A DNA stretch of 64,000 bases from DATHAP01 sp963762865 (GTDB lineage Bacteria > Actinomycetota > Actinomycetes > JACCUZ01). The notes under the pieces were generated by a model. It was not told the origin of the DNA, searched no databases, and saw only the letters and a program-made list of their open reading frames with translations. Position numbers and translations under genes: made by a program. The stretch lies in assembly GCA_963762865.1 (NCBI GenBank), contig CAVXNC010000011.1, positions 186,001 through 250,000 of the forward strand. Direction: 5' to 3'. Position 1 is the first letter of the stretch; every line of letters starts with the position of its first letter. Below, one piece after another: positions 1-9,159 of this stretch.

Positions 1-644
1 ACGGTCGACGGCGCCGGGGCGGCCAGGTCGGCGGTCATCCGGTCGAGGCGCTCGACCGCGTCGGTCCACGCCCAGTCGACCCGCTCGTCGGTGTCGTCGT
101 AGTTGATGGCGTTGGCGATGAGCAGGACGGAGCCGTCGGCGTGGTCGAGCACCGCCAGGTCGGTGGCCAGCATCATCGCCAGCTCCGGGACGTGCAGGTC
201 GTCGACGGTGCTGTCGGGGAGTCTCTCCAGGCGGCGTACGGCGTCGTAGCCGATCACGCCGACGAGACCGCCGGTGAGCGGCGGGAGACCGTCGAGCCGC
301 GGGGTGTGCAACGTCTCGACGGTCGCCCGGAGAGCGGCCAGCGGGTCACCGCTGGTGGGGACGCCGACGGGTGCGTCGCCGAGCCAGTGCGCCTGCCCGT
401 CGCGCTCGGTCAGCGTGGCGTGCGACCGCACCCCGATGAAGGAGTAGCGCGACCACACCCGGCCGTGCTCGGCCGACTCGAGCAGGAACGTGCCGGTCCG
501 GCCGCCACCGAGCTTGCGGTAGAGCCCGACCGGCGTCTCGCCGTCCGCGAGCAGGCGCCGGCAGACCGGGATGACCCGACGGTCCTTGGCGAGCTCGCGG
601 AAGGTCTCGAGATCGAGGGCGTCCGGGGCGGCGGGCGACGGCAT
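1..644 (-). CDS. trpE: anthranilate synthase component I, N-terminal part
   Basis: First enzyme of tryptophan synthesis (chorismate to anthranilate, with the TrpG amidotransferase). Only the first 214 residues are here; the chorismate-binding catalytic domain lies beyond the left edge. The protein opens MPSPAAPDALDLETFRELAK and carries LLES at residues 54-57, the motif of the tryptophan feedback site in TrpE proteins, followed by the usual N-terminal domain (RYSFIGV, GGLVGVIGYDAVRR). An in-frame ATG at 653 would add three residues; neither start has a clear ribosome-binding site. It lies 115 bp downstream of hisI on the same strand, with a palindromic element between them, so shared transcription is possible but not shown. 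Confidence 0.9.
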   Translation of the reverse strand, partial: MPSPAAPDALDLETFRELAKDRRVIPVCRRLLADGETPVGLYRKLGGGRTGTFLLESAEHGRVWSRYSFIGVRSHATLTERDGQAHWLGDAPVGVPTSGDPLAALRATVETLHTPRLDGLPPLTGGLVGVIGYDAVRRLERLPDSTVDDLHVPELAMMLATDLAVLDHADGSVLLIANAINYDDTDERVDWAWTDAVERLDRMTADLAAPAPST

Positions 645-681
645 GACGCACATTCTGGGGGGTGCGCCGCGGCACCCTGCT

Positions 682-756
682 GATCGTTCGCGACGTCCGG
701 CCGTGCGACACGCGGTCATGCCGGCGTGTCGGCGGTCCGTGACGTCGCAAACGATC
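682..756. repeat. palindromic intergenic element, copy A of an A/B/C family
   Basis: Outer arms of 14 bp at 682-695 and 743-756 pair with one mismatch; an inner GACACGC/GCGTGTC pair lies at 706-712 and 724-730. Copy B near 25382 has the same outer and inner arms, the same size and the same TTGCTAG right flank. The conserved CTAG here supplies the hisI stop codon on the minus strand. The hairpin could end transcription after hisI or be a mobile palindrome; function is not known. Confidence 0.75.
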
Positions 757-759
757 TTG

Positions 760-1137
760 CTAGGCCGTCTCGCCAGGCAGCAGGACGTCGGCGTCGAAGC
801 ACGACCGGGCACCGGTGTGGCAGGCCGCGCCCACCTGGTCGACCACGACGAGCAGCGCGTCGCCGTCGCAGTCCAGCCGCACCTCGCGGACGTGCTGCAG
901 GTGGCCCGACGTGTCCCCCTTGCGCCAGTACTCGCCGCGGCTGCGGCTCCAGAAGGTCGTCCGGCCGGTCGTCAGGGTCCGGTGCAGCGCCTCGTCGTCC
1001 ATCCAGCCGACCATCAGCACCTCACCGGTGCCCGCCTGCTGCACGACGGCGGCCACCAGCCCGTCCCCGTCGCGCTTGAGCCGGGCGGCGACTGCAGGGT
1101 CGAGCGCCGAGGGGGACGCCGCGGAGGTCTCGCTCAT
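760..1137 (-). CDS. hisI: phosphoribosyl-AMP cyclohydrolase
   Basis: Third step of histidine synthesis: opens the adenine ring of phosphoribosyl-AMP. The 125-residue protein is HisI only, without a fused HisE pyrophosphohydrolase domain. Family motifs are clear: WSRSRGEYWRKGDTSGH, the metal-binding DCDGDAL segment, and the two later cysteines in ACHTG and SCF. The ATG at 1137 has GAGG eight bases upstream. A GTG at 1158 overlaps the stop of the preceding ABC gene as GTGA and is the alternative start. The other his genes are about 10 kb away, so hisI is separated from them by the accessory block. Confidence 0.93.
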   Translation of the reverse strand: MSETSAASPSALDPAVAARLKRDGDGLVAAVVQQAGTGEVLMVGWMDDEALHRTLTTGRTTFWSRSRGEYWRKGDTSGHLQHVREVRLDCDGDALLVVVDQVGAACHTGARSCFDADVLLPGETA

Positions 1138-1154
1138 CCGGCCATCCTCGCGTG

Positions 1155-2955
1155 TCACACCCGGTGCTGCGCCGCCCAGGACGCGTGCAGCCGCGTGTAG
1201 AACCCGCCGAGGTCGAGCAGGTCGGCGTGCCGACCGCGCTCCACCAGCACCCCCGCATCGAAGACCAGCACCTCGTCGGCGACCTCGGCGGTCGAGAGCC
1301 GGTGCGCGATCGTCAGCGCGGTGCGGCCGCGGGTCAGCCCCTCGAGCGCCCGGGCGATCCGCACCTCGGTGCCCGGATCGACCGAGGAGGTTGCCTCGTC
1401 CAGCACCAGGAGATCGGGATCCGCGAGGTACGCCCGGGCGAGCGCCACGAGCTGGCGCTCGCCCGCGGAGAGCTGCTCGCCCCGCTGGCCGACGTCGGTC
1501 GCCAGGCCGTGCGCCAGCCCGCCGAGCCAGTCGGCGAGCCCCAGCTCGACGAACGCGAGCTCGACGTCGGAGTCATCCGCCGACGGCAGGCCGAGCCGCA
1601 CGTTCTCAGCGATCGACCCCTCGAAGAGGAAGCCGTCCTGCGGCACCATCACGATCCGCGACCGCAGCGACTCGAAGCTCACCGACCGCAGGTCCACCCC
1701 GTCGACCAGCACCCTGCCCGACACCGGGTCCATCAGCCGGGTCAGCAGCTTGGCGAAGGTCGTCTTGCCCGACCCGGTCTCCCCCACCACCGCCACCCGG
1801 GACCGCGGGGCGAGCACGACATCGACGTGCGAGAGCACCACCGGCCCGCCCGGGTAGGCGAAGGACACGTCGTCGAAGCGCACGTCGATCGGCCCGCGGT
1901 CGAGCACGACGCCGGTCGCACCGGGGTCGGCCACGTCGGCCGGCGTGTCCAGCACACCGAGCACCCGCCGCCAGCCCGCGATCGCGTTCTGCGCCTCGTT
2001 GAGCACCTCGGTGCCGATCTGCACCGGCCCGACGAAGAGCGTCACCAGGAAGAGGAACGCGAGCAGCTCGCCCACCGTCAGCGAGCCGCCTATGCCGAGC
2101 TTGATGCCGACGACGACCACAGCGGCGTTCGCGAGGCCTGCCACCACCTCGCCGGTGGAGAAGGTCAGCTGCCACCAGGGCCTGTGCTCGTGTCGCCGCC
2201 GAGCGGTGCCGCTCGATCGCACCGTCGATCCGGCGCCCGGTCCGCTCCTCGATGCCGTACGCCCGCACGGTCGAGGCCCCGACCACCGACTCCGACACCG
2301 CCCCGAGCAGGTCGCCCACCCGCTCGCGGACCGTGCCGTAGGCGCCCGACACCCGCCTCTGGAAGGTGCGCAGCAGAAGGAAGAGCGGCAGGAAGCACAC
2401 CCACACCAGCACCGTGAGCTGCCACGAGTAGAACGCCATCAGCACCGTCGCCACCACGAGCTGGCCCATGCTGACCACCATCAGCAGGCCGCCCCACTGC
2501 ATGAAGGTCGAGATGGTGTCCACGTCGCTGGTCACCCGCGACACCAGCGACCCGCGGCGCTCGGCGTTCTGGGTGAGCACCGAGAGGTCGTGCACGTGGC
2601 GGAAGGCGCGCACCCGAAGGGTGGCCAGCCCGGACTCGGTGGTGCGGAAGAGCCGCACGTTGAGCAGGTACGCCGCCACCGCGGTCACCAGGGTCGCCCC
2701 GGCAGCGAGAAGGACGGCGAGGTGCACGCGGTCGGTGTCCGGGCCGCCCGGCCCCATCAGCCCCTTGTCGATGGTCTGCTGCACGGCGATCGGCACCAGG
2801 ACCCGGCCGACGGTGGCGACCAGCGCGAGCGCCAGGGTGCCCGGCAGCCCGGCCACGAACTCCGGCGACAGGGCCAGGCCGCGACGCAGCGTCGCCCACG
2901 CGCCCGGCTGGTCGCGCTGCGCGTCGGCGCTGGCCGTGCCGGCGATGGTGCTCAT
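1155..2955 (-). pseudogene. half-size ABC exporter (membrane plus ATPase domains), frameshifted
   Basis: A type IV (exporter-fold) ABC half-transporter: six-helix membrane domain followed by a nucleotide-binding domain. The N-terminal half (2955 to about 2200) and the C-terminal half (about 2190 to 1155) are in different frames, joined near 2165-2200. A one-base indel between AATRAQALVA and QLTFSTGEVVAGL restores one protein of about 600 residues. The ATPase has Walker A GETGSGKTTF, Walker B LLVLDEATSSVD and an intact H-loop (AHRLST), but a non-canonical signature, LSAGERQ instead of LSGGQ. This complements the degenerate partner at 4474-6237, as in heterodimeric exporters. An upstream ATG at 2997 is less likely. 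Whether the indel is real or an assembly error cannot be told here. Confidence 0.85.
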
Positions 2956-3050
2956 CGGCTCGATCGTGCCAGGCGGCCACGCGCACGCTCCGTTCACCCG
3001 TCTGGCCTAGTCGGGGAAAGTCAGGGGACGGACCTCGACGATCCGGTCGC

Positions 3051-3056
3051 TAGGCT
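3051..3056 (+). promoter_or_regulatory. -10 box of a leaderless promoter for the MinD-like gene
   Basis: TAGGCT fits the actinobacterial TANNNT -10 pattern and ends seven bases before the ATG at 3063, so the transcript would begin at or next to the start codon. No ribosome-binding site is present, which agrees with leaderless translation. Confidence 0.5.
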
Positions 3057-3062
3057 GGCCCG

Positions 3063-4477
3063 ATGGCTCGACACGACGAGACGACCGGGCGTGGCGGCAG
3101 CCTGTTCGGCGACGACAGCTGGCAACGCGACGAGGCCTGGCCGGACGCGCCGGACCAGACCGACGACGCGGCCGAGCTCCGTGAGCCACCTGAGCCGCCG
3201 GAGCCCTCGTGGTTCTCCGACGACTCGACCTACGCCGGCGACCCGTTGGGCGACACCGGCAGCATCCCGGCCTACGACCTCGGGGTGACCACCGAGACCG
3301 TCGTGGTGGACCTCACCGGCGAGCACCCCGTGGTCTCCGGAGTCGAGGAGACCTTCGTCTCCCGGCACGCCGCGCCCGCCCCGGTCGCCGAGGCACACCG
3401 GTCGCCGAGGCAGCACCGGCCGCCGAGCCGGAGCGCGACGCGGTGGCTGCCCCCGCCACACCGGCTCCGGCCCCGTACACCCGCATCGAGCGCACCGAGC
3501 CGGAGCGCCACTGGGACCTGCCGCCGGTCCCGGCCACCGACGGCAGCGGCGCCGAGTCGCTGACCGCGGACACCGTGCTCCACACCCGGCGCCCCCGCCC
3601 GCAGACCGGCTGGCGCAAGCGGGTCCTGAGCGCCACTGGCGGGAAGGTCAACCTCGGCCCGTCCGCGGAGGACCGGCGCCGCGCCGACCAGCTCGCCGCA
3701 GCGCGAACGCCCGTGCGAGGCAGCCACCGGGTGGCCGTCATCTCGCTGAAGGGCGGCGTCGGCAAGACCACCACGACCGCCGCGCTCGGGTCGATGTTCG
3801 CCAGCCTGCGCGGCGACCGGGTCATCGCGGTCGACGCCAACCCGGACCGCGGGACGCTCGGTGAGCGCGTGGTCCGCGAGTCCGGCGCGACCATCCGGCA
3901 CCTGCTGCAGAACCGCGCCGAGATCACCCGCTACGGCGACGTCCGGGCCTTCACCTCGCAGTCGCCGACGCGCCTCGAGGTCCTCGCCTCCGACTCCGAT
4001 CCCGGTGCGTCCTCCGCGCTGAGCGAGCAGGACTACATCGACACGCTCGACACCCTCGAGCGCTTCTACAACCTGGTGCTCACCGACTGCGGCACCGGGC
4101 TGCTGCACGACGCCATGCGCGGCGTGCTCGGTCTGGCCAGCTCGCTCGTCGTCGTCAGCTCCGCCTCCCTGGACGGGGCACGCAGCGCGAGCGCGACTCT
4201 GGACTGGCTCGAGGCCCACGGCCTCGACCAGCTGGCGCGCAACGCCGTCGTCGTCATCTCCTCGGTGCGGCCTGGCGGCGGCATCGTCGACGTGCTGCAG
4301 CTCGAGGACCACTTCGCCTCGCGCTGCCGGGCGGTCGTGACGATCCCCTACGACCCGCACCTCGAGGCCGGCGGCGTGCTGGCCCTCGACGAGCTCGACG
4401 AGACCACGATCGAGGCCTACCGCGAGCTGGCCGCCGCTGTGGGCGAGGGCTTCGCCGCTCAGCCCTCGAGCAGCTAG
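3063..4477 (+). pseudogene. MinD/ParA-family ATPase with acidic N-terminal region, frameshifted
   Basis: Deviant Walker A P-loop ATPase of the SIMIBI/MinD class: VISLKGGVGKTTTTA, then DANPDRGTLGERV and LVLTDCGTGLL. The first ~110 residues are acidic and disordered-looking (Asp, Glu and Pro rich), as in the MinD-like proteins near actinobacterial type VII secretion genes, but no such genes are seen here. The frame breaks near 3394 inside a 15-bp tandem repeat (CCGGTCGCCGAGGCA): the second copy lacks one G, and putting it back gives a continuous protein of about 470 residues. Replication slippage or an assembly error would both explain it. It lies between two ABC exporter genes on the opposite strand. 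The cellular target is unknown. Confidence 0.8.
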
Positions 4478-6237
4478 GCGGGCGAGGACCTCTCTTCCTC
4501 GGCCGCGATGGCGGCCCGCTCGGCCTCTTCGCGCTCGTACGCCGTGATGAGCCGCTGGTAGCCGGCCGACCGGGTGAGCAGCTCGTCGTGCGTGCCGCGG
4601 TCCAGCACCCGGCCGTTCTCGACGTAGACCACCTCGTCGGCGAGCGCGATCGTCGCCTTGCGGTAGGCGACCACGACGACCGTCGGCCGTGGCCCGTGCA
4701 CCGGATTGCGCAGCGCGGCCAGGATCGCCTGCTCCACCCGCGGGTCCACCGCTGAGGTGGCGTCGTCCATCACGAGCAGCCGCGGCTCGCGGACGACGGC
4801 CCGGGCCAGCGCCAGCCGCTGCCGCTGGCCGCCCGACAGCGTCATCCCTCGCTCGCCGATCCGCGTGTCCAGCCCGTCCGGGAGGGCATCGACGAACCGG
4901 TCCGCCTGCGACACCCGCAGCGCCGCCAGCACCGCCTCGTCGGTCAGGTCGAGCCCGAGCGTCACGTTGCCCCGCACCGTGTCGTCGAAGAGGAACGCCT
5001 GCTGCGGCACGACGGCCGCCGCGCCCGCGACCCCGCCTCGCGCCACGGCCCGAAGGTCGACGTCGTCGAGCAGCACCTCTCCGGTCGTGGGATCGACGAG
5101 CCGCACCAGCAGCGTCGTGAGGGTGGACTTGCCGGAGCCGGTCGGACCGACGACGGCGACCGTACGGCCGGCCTCGACGGTGAAGGTGACGTCGTGCAGC
5201 ACCTCGGTGTCGTCGTAGGCGAACCGCACGCCCTGCACACCGAGCACCGCCGGTCCCTCGGCGTCGAGCTCGGCGGTCCCGTAGGTCAGGCCGCCGGTGG
5301 CGTCGAGCACCCGGGACACCCGGTCCCACCCGACGACGCTGCGCGGCAGCTCGCCCAGCACCCAGCCGATGGCCCGGACCGGGAACGCGAGGATGGTGAA
5401 GAGGTAGGCGACCTGCACCAGGTCGCCCGGAGGGATGTCGCCTGCGACCACACGTGCCGTGCCGACCCACAGCACCGCGAGAACCCCCAGCGTCGGCAAC
5501 GCCTCCAGGGCCGGGTCGAACATCCCCCGGACCCGGCCGACCGCGATCTGCGCGTCCCGCAGCTCGTCGGCCGAGCCGGCGAACCGCTCGGTCTCCTCGG
5601 CCTCGCGACCCAGCGTCTTGACCACGAGGGCGCCGTCGAAGGACTCGTGCGCGACGCCGCTGACCTCGGCGCGCAGCTGCTGAGCCCGGGTGGCCAGCGG
5701 CGAGAGCTTGCGCTGGTACACGACGTTGAGCGCGAAGATCGCCGGGAAGACGAGGAAGCCCACCAGGGACAGCACGGGGTCGGTCAGCACGAGCGCCACG
5801 CCTGCGACGGCCAGCATGACCAGCACGCCGACCGCCATCGGGAGCGGCGCGATCGGGAACCACACCGCCTCGACGTCGGCGTTGGCGTTGGAGAGCAGCT
5901 GCCCGGTCGGGTGCCGCTGGTGCCACGACAGCGGCAGCCGCAGGTACTGCCGGGTCACCTCCCGGCGGTACCTCGCCTGCAGCCGGTACTGCATCACGCC
6001 CGCACCCAGCCGCCGCGCCACGATGCCGGCCGCCTTGAGCACCGCGACACCGACGATCGCCAGCGCCGCACCGACGAGGGCGGCCGTCGTCGTGCGCCCC
6101 TCGTCGAAGGCCGGGACGATCACCCGGTCGGTGACCCTGCCGAGCACCCAGGCCGAGGCCACCGTCATGACGCCGTAGACAGCGCTGCCGCCGACGGCGA
6201 CCGCGAAGATGCGCGGCTCGTGGCGGACCGCGCGCAC
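4474..6237 (-). CDS. half-size ABC exporter with degenerate ATP site
   Basis: Exporter-fold ABC half-transporter, membrane domain then ATPase. Walker A (GPTGSGKST) and signature (LSGGQRQRLALARAV) are canonical. The catalytic Glu after Walker B is Asp (LLVMDDATSAVD) and the H-loop His is Tyr (VVVAYRKATI). These are the changes seen in the inactive-site subunit of heterodimeric exporters such as TM287/288; the gene at 1155-2955 has the matching odd signature. The frame stays open to 6465, but that runs into the divergent gene at 6355. GTG 6237 is the first usable in-frame start. A GTG at 6311 in another frame reads VTDQPAATAP and may be the true N-terminus, with one more indel near 6290. The 3' end overlaps the MinD-like gene by four bases. 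Confidence 0.88.
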   Translation of the reverse strand: MRAVRHEPRIFAVAVGGSAVYGVMTVASAWVLGRVTDRVIVPAFDEGRTTTAALVGAALAIVGVAVLKAAGIVARRLGAGVMQYRLQARYRREVTRQYLRLPLSWHQRHPTGQLLSNANADVEAVWFPIAPLPMAVGVLVMLAVAGVALVLTDPVLSLVGFLVFPAIFALNVVYQRKLSPLATRAQQLRAEVSGVAHESFDGALVVKTLGREAEETERFAGSADELRDAQIAVGRVRGMFDPALEALPTLGVLAVLWVGTARVVAGDIPPGDLVQVAYLFTILAFPVRAIGWVLGELPRSVVGWDRVSRVLDATGGLTYGTAELDAEGPAVLGVQGVRFAYDDTEVLHDVTFTVEAGRTVAVVGPTGSGKSTLTTLLVRLVDPTTGEVLLDDVDLRAVARGGVAGAAAVVPQQAFLFDDTVRGNVTLGLDLTDEAVLAALRVSQADRFVDALPDGLDTRIGERGMTLSGGQRQRLALARAVVREPRLLVMDDATSAVDPRVEQAILAALRNPVHGPRPTVVVVAYRKATIALADEVVYVENGRVLDRGTHDELLTRSAGYQRLITAYEREEAERAAIAAEEERSSPA

Positions 6238-6354
6238 GAGCAGCCCGAGCCCGCGACGCAGCGTGTCGTCGCGGTGGCGGCCGGTGCGGTCGCGGCGGGC
6301 TGGTCGGTCACTCCCCCAGCCTGCCGCATGGACCTGACGACGTACGCTCGTCGG

Positions 6355-6990
6355 GTGTCGATCGCAACCAGGGAACGCGCAGCGACGGCCGAGCTGCTCG
6401 CCGAGCTCGGGCCGGACGCCGCCACACTCTGCGAGGGTTGGTCGACCCGCGACCTGGCGGCGCACCTCGCGGTCCGCGAGCGTCGGCCGGACGCGACGCC
6501 CGGCGTCGCCGTGCCGGCCCTGTCCGGCTGGACGGACAAGGTGCAGGCGGGCTACGCGGAGCGGCCCTACGACGAGCTGGTCGAGCTGGTGCGCACCGGC
6601 CCGGGACGGCTCTCACCCTTCGCGCTGCCGGGCTGGGACCGGTTCTTCAACACGACGGAGTACGTCGTGCACCACGAGGACGTACGTCGCGCACAGCCCG
6701 GCTGGGCGCCCCGGGTGCTGCCGCACAAGGTGCAGGACTCGCTGTGGCGGGCCGTGCGCGGCCGGGCCTCGCTGGCGTTCCGGTCCGCGGACGCCGGCGT
6801 GGTGCTGCGCCGCTCCGACGCAGCGCGGACGACCCTCGTCGCGGCCAAGGGCGAGCCGGTGGCGACCGTGACCGGGGAGCCGCTGGAGCTGCTGCTCTAC
6901 GTCTTCGGCCGGCGCGACCACGCCGTCGTCGAGGTCACCGGCGAGCCGGCGGCCGTTGCCGCCCTGACCGCCACCTCGCTCGAGGTGTGA
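6355..6990 (+). CDS. TIGR03085-family metal-binding protein
   Basis: A 211-residue protein of the actinobacterial TIGR03085 family, which belongs to the DinB/mycothiol-dependent isomerase fold. It opens VSIATRERAATAELLAEL and has the family blocks TLCEGWSTRDLAAHL, VRERRPDA and the presumed metal-binding histidines of YVVHHEDVRR (about residues 102-111). The biochemical role of this subfamily is not established; mycothiol-linked chemistry is a guess from the fold. GTG 6355 matches the usual family N-terminus; ATG 6328 would add nine residues. It is divergent from the ABC gene at 6237. Confidence 0.8.
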   Translation: MSIATRERAATAELLAELGPDAATLCEGWSTRDLAAHLAVRERRPDATPGVAVPALSGWTDKVQAGYAERPYDELVELVRTGPGRLSPFALPGWDRFFNTTEYVVHHEDVRRAQPGWAPRVLPHKVQDSLWRAVRGRASLAFRSADAGVVLRRSDAARTTLVAAKGEPVATVTGEPLELLLYVFGRRDHAVVEVTGEPAAVAALTATSLEV

Positions 6991-7026
6991 CGGCACCGGG
7001 GACACTGGCTCGACGCGCACCGCAAC

Positions 7027-7055
7027 CGGCCGCCGCCGAGTCGACGGCGGCCGGT
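7027..7055. terminator. bidirectional hairpin between convergent genes
   Basis: A strong inverted repeat, CCGGCCGCCG pairing with CGGCGGCCGG around a short GTCGA centre, lies between the end of the TIGR03085 gene and the end of the convergent metalloprotease gene. No U-tract follows, as is usual in high-GC actinobacteria. Confidence 0.7.
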
Positions 7056-7069
7056 CAGCGGCTAGTCGG

Positions 7070-8002
7070 CTAGGCGCGGTAGAACAGCCAGGCGTCCTGC
7101 ATCCGCTGCGTCTGGCCGGCCGTGAACTCCGTGTAGCAGGAGTCGTAGGAGTAGTCCATGTAGTTGTGGATCGGGTCCAGGCCCGGCTCCTTGCAGGTGT
7201 CCTTGCCTTCGGGGCAGCCGCTCGTCGGGGTCTTCTGCGCCGGGGTGTCGGCGACGTAGTCGCCGTTGGCGTTGCAGCCGCCGTAGAACGTGTGCTCCAG
7301 GTTCAGCCAGTGCCCGACCTCGTGGGTGGCCGTCTCGCCCTGGTCGTACCTGCCGGCGTACGTGTCCGACGTCCCCGGGATGGACTCCCAGTCGAAGACG
7401 ACGCCGTCGAGGTAGGCCTGGGCCGACTTGGTGAGGATGTCGGGGAGGTAGGCCCAGCCGAGGTAGGCGCCGGCCGTGGTGGAGTAGAGGTTCAGGGCGT
7501 CGGTCCCGCCTTGGCGCAGCGTCTGCTTCATCGTGTGCTCGTTGGTGCCGCCGATGCCGGCGTAGAACCAGTCGGCGTTGTCGGTGCGGGTGACGCCGGC
7601 GAGCTCGAAGGAGAAGCCGGTCCTGTCGCCACCCTCCCGGCCGGCGAAGTTGTTGTTGAGCACGGCGATCTGTGCCGCCACCTGCTTGTCGGTCAAGGCC
7701 CCGATGGCACCGTCAGTGACGATGTGGAAGTAGACCGGCACGGTCGCCGTGAAGTTCGGGCCCGCTTCGCCCTTCGCCGACTTGGGCAGGTCCTGGTGGA
7801 CCTGGCCGGTGTCGGGCTCGCGGACGGTGCCGCCACGGGCGGCGACCACGCCACCCGCTTGAACCTGGGCGTCGACCTGCGGGTCGCAGAACGCGCCCCC
7901 GGCGGCCGCCACCTGCGGCGCCGACGCACCCATCGTCGTCGCCGCGGCCAGCGCTACCGACAGCGACAGCACCGACCGCAGTCTCGGCTTCCTCATGCCC
8001 AC
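7070..8002 (-). CDS. secreted M43-family zinc metalloprotease
   Basis: A 310-residue secreted protein. Residues 1-35 form a signal peptide: basic MRKPRLR, a hydrophobic Ala/Leu/Val run, then an Ala-rich cleavage region. The catalytic motif HEVGHWLNLEH at about residues 225-235 is the M43 (cytophagalysin/pappalysin) form of the HExxH zinc site, with the third ligand in LEH; the Met-turn is NYMDYSYDSC near the C-terminus. Paired cysteines around GGCNANG, SGCPEGKDTC and DSC suggest disulfides outside the cell. Substrate unknown. It is convergent with the gene before it and divergent from the lipoprotein-sigma cassette; nothing ties it to them functionally. Confidence 0.9.
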   Translation of the reverse strand: MGMRKPRLRSVLSLSVALAAATTMGASAPQVAAAGGAFCDPQVDAQVQAGGVVAARGGTVREPDTGQVHQDLPKSAKGEAGPNFTATVPVYFHIVTDGAIGALTDKQVAAQIAVLNNNFAGREGGDRTGFSFELAGVTRTDNADWFYAGIGGTNEHTMKQTLRQGGTDALNLYSTTAGAYLGWAYLPDILTKSAQAYLDGVVFDWESIPGTSDTYAGRYDQGETATHEVGHWLNLEHTFYGGCNANGDYVADTPAQKTPTSGCPEGKDTCKEPGLDPIHNYMDYSYDSCYTEFTAGQTQRMQDAWLFYRA

Positions 8003-8160
8003 TCCTCCGGCTCGTCCCTCGGATCCCTTGCCCGGCGGATGCTAGACGTCATGCTTTGTCCTGCCTAGAGGGGACCTGGCCACGTTAGGTCGATTTCGGT
8101 ACGCCGCGGCCGGCCAGACCTGCGGGACAACCGATCCGCGGCCCGGACGTCACTGGTGGC

Positions 8161-9159
8161 ATGACGACGCACCTCGCCGGCCCGGTGCCGGTCATCGCCC
8201 TGGGTCTCGCCCTGCTGACCGCGGCCTGCTCGGGCGCGTCACAGGCAGGGACGTCGGCCCGCCCCAGCTCGACCGGTTCCGGCGCGACACCGTCTATGGC
8301 GCCCTCCTGGCCGGCCGCGACCGCAGTCCCCCACGACGTCTTGAGCGTCGGGTTCGCCCCGCACCGGGTCGCCGCGGGAGCGGGTTCGGTCTGGGTGGCC
8401 TCGATGACCGGGGCCGTCAACCGGGTCGACGGGATGCGGGTCCGGCTGCTGGCAGAGGCGGGGTCCGCGCTGTCCGAGGCCACCGCGATCGGCGGGCAGG
8501 TCTTCGCCGGCGACAACCGGGCGAGCCGGGTCCTCGTCTACGACGAGCGGTCCGGGAAGCGGACCCGGGCACTGCCGATGCCCGGCCCGGTCCGCGGCGT
8601 GCTCGCCGCGCTGGACGCGGTGTGGGTGACGGCCGGCGACAAGGTCGTCCGGCTCGACCCGAGGTCGCTGCGCCGCCTGAGCGTGACCACGGTGGGAGGC
8701 GAGGCGGCCCAGCTCGCGCTGAACGGCTCCTCGGTGGTGGTGACCAACCGGACGCTGGCCGAGGTGGCCAGCCTCGACGAGGACGGACACCTGGTGGGAA
8801 CGGCGACCACGGTGGGTCCGACCATCGGGGTAGCCGTGACCGCCCAGCAGGTCTGGGTGCTGCACACCGACCAGCCGAGCGCCACCGTGCTGAGCCGGGA
8901 ACGGTTCCGGCCGGTCGACGTGGTCGAGCTCCCCGGCGTCGGCTACGGCGCTGCGACCGTGGGCGACGAAGTGTGGGTCACGCAGTACGAGGACGGCACC
9001 GTCGCCCGACTGGCCCCCTCCGGGGAGCTGCTCGGCCGCTTCACCGTCGGCCGGCAGCCGCTGGGGATCCTCGCCGCCGACGGTCTGGTGTGGGTCGCCA
9101 ACCAGGGCGAGAGCTCGCTCTGGCGCCTCTCCGCCGGTCTGGCCACAGTGGGTAGGTGA
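8161..9159 (+). CDS. beta-propeller lipoprotein (Vgb-like repeats), first gene of a sigma-factor cassette
   Basis: A 332-residue protein with a lipoprotein signal: hydrophobic segment followed by lipobox LTAAC (Cys22). After a Ser/Thr/Pro-rich linker come repeated blades with the pattern SVWVA, AVWVTAGDKVVRLD, QVWVLHT, EVWVTQYEDGTVARL and LVWVANQGESSLWRL, as in streptogramin-lyase/YVTN-type beta-propellers. It should sit outside the membrane as a binding or sensing domain; the ligand is unknown. Its stop overlaps the start of the sigma factor (GTGA), so the two are translationally coupled. It resembles the membrane propeller at 9701-10807, suggesting duplication around the sigma gene. Confidence 0.8.
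   Translation: MTTHLAGPVPVIALGLALLTAACSGASQAGTSARPSSTGSGATPSMAPSWPAATAVPHDVLSVGFAPHRVAAGAGSVWVASMTGAVNRVDGMRVRLLAEAGSALSEATAIGGQVFAGDNRASRVLVYDERSGKRTRALPMPGPVRGVLAALDAVWVTAGDKVVRLDPRSLRRLSVTTVGGEAAQLALNGSSVVVTNRTLAEVASLDEDGHLVGTATTVGPTIGVAVTAQQVWVLHTDQPSATVLSRERFRPVDVVELPGVGYGAATVGDEVWVTQYEDGTVARLAPSGELLGRFTVGRQPLGILAADGLVWVANQGESSLWRLSAGLATVGR

Noticed and set aside
141..2417. Overlapping plus-strand open frames across trpE, hisI and the ABC gene
   Set aside because: Compositional shadows with Arg/Pro/Ala-rich, unfamiliar protein sequence; the minus-strand products are recognisable.
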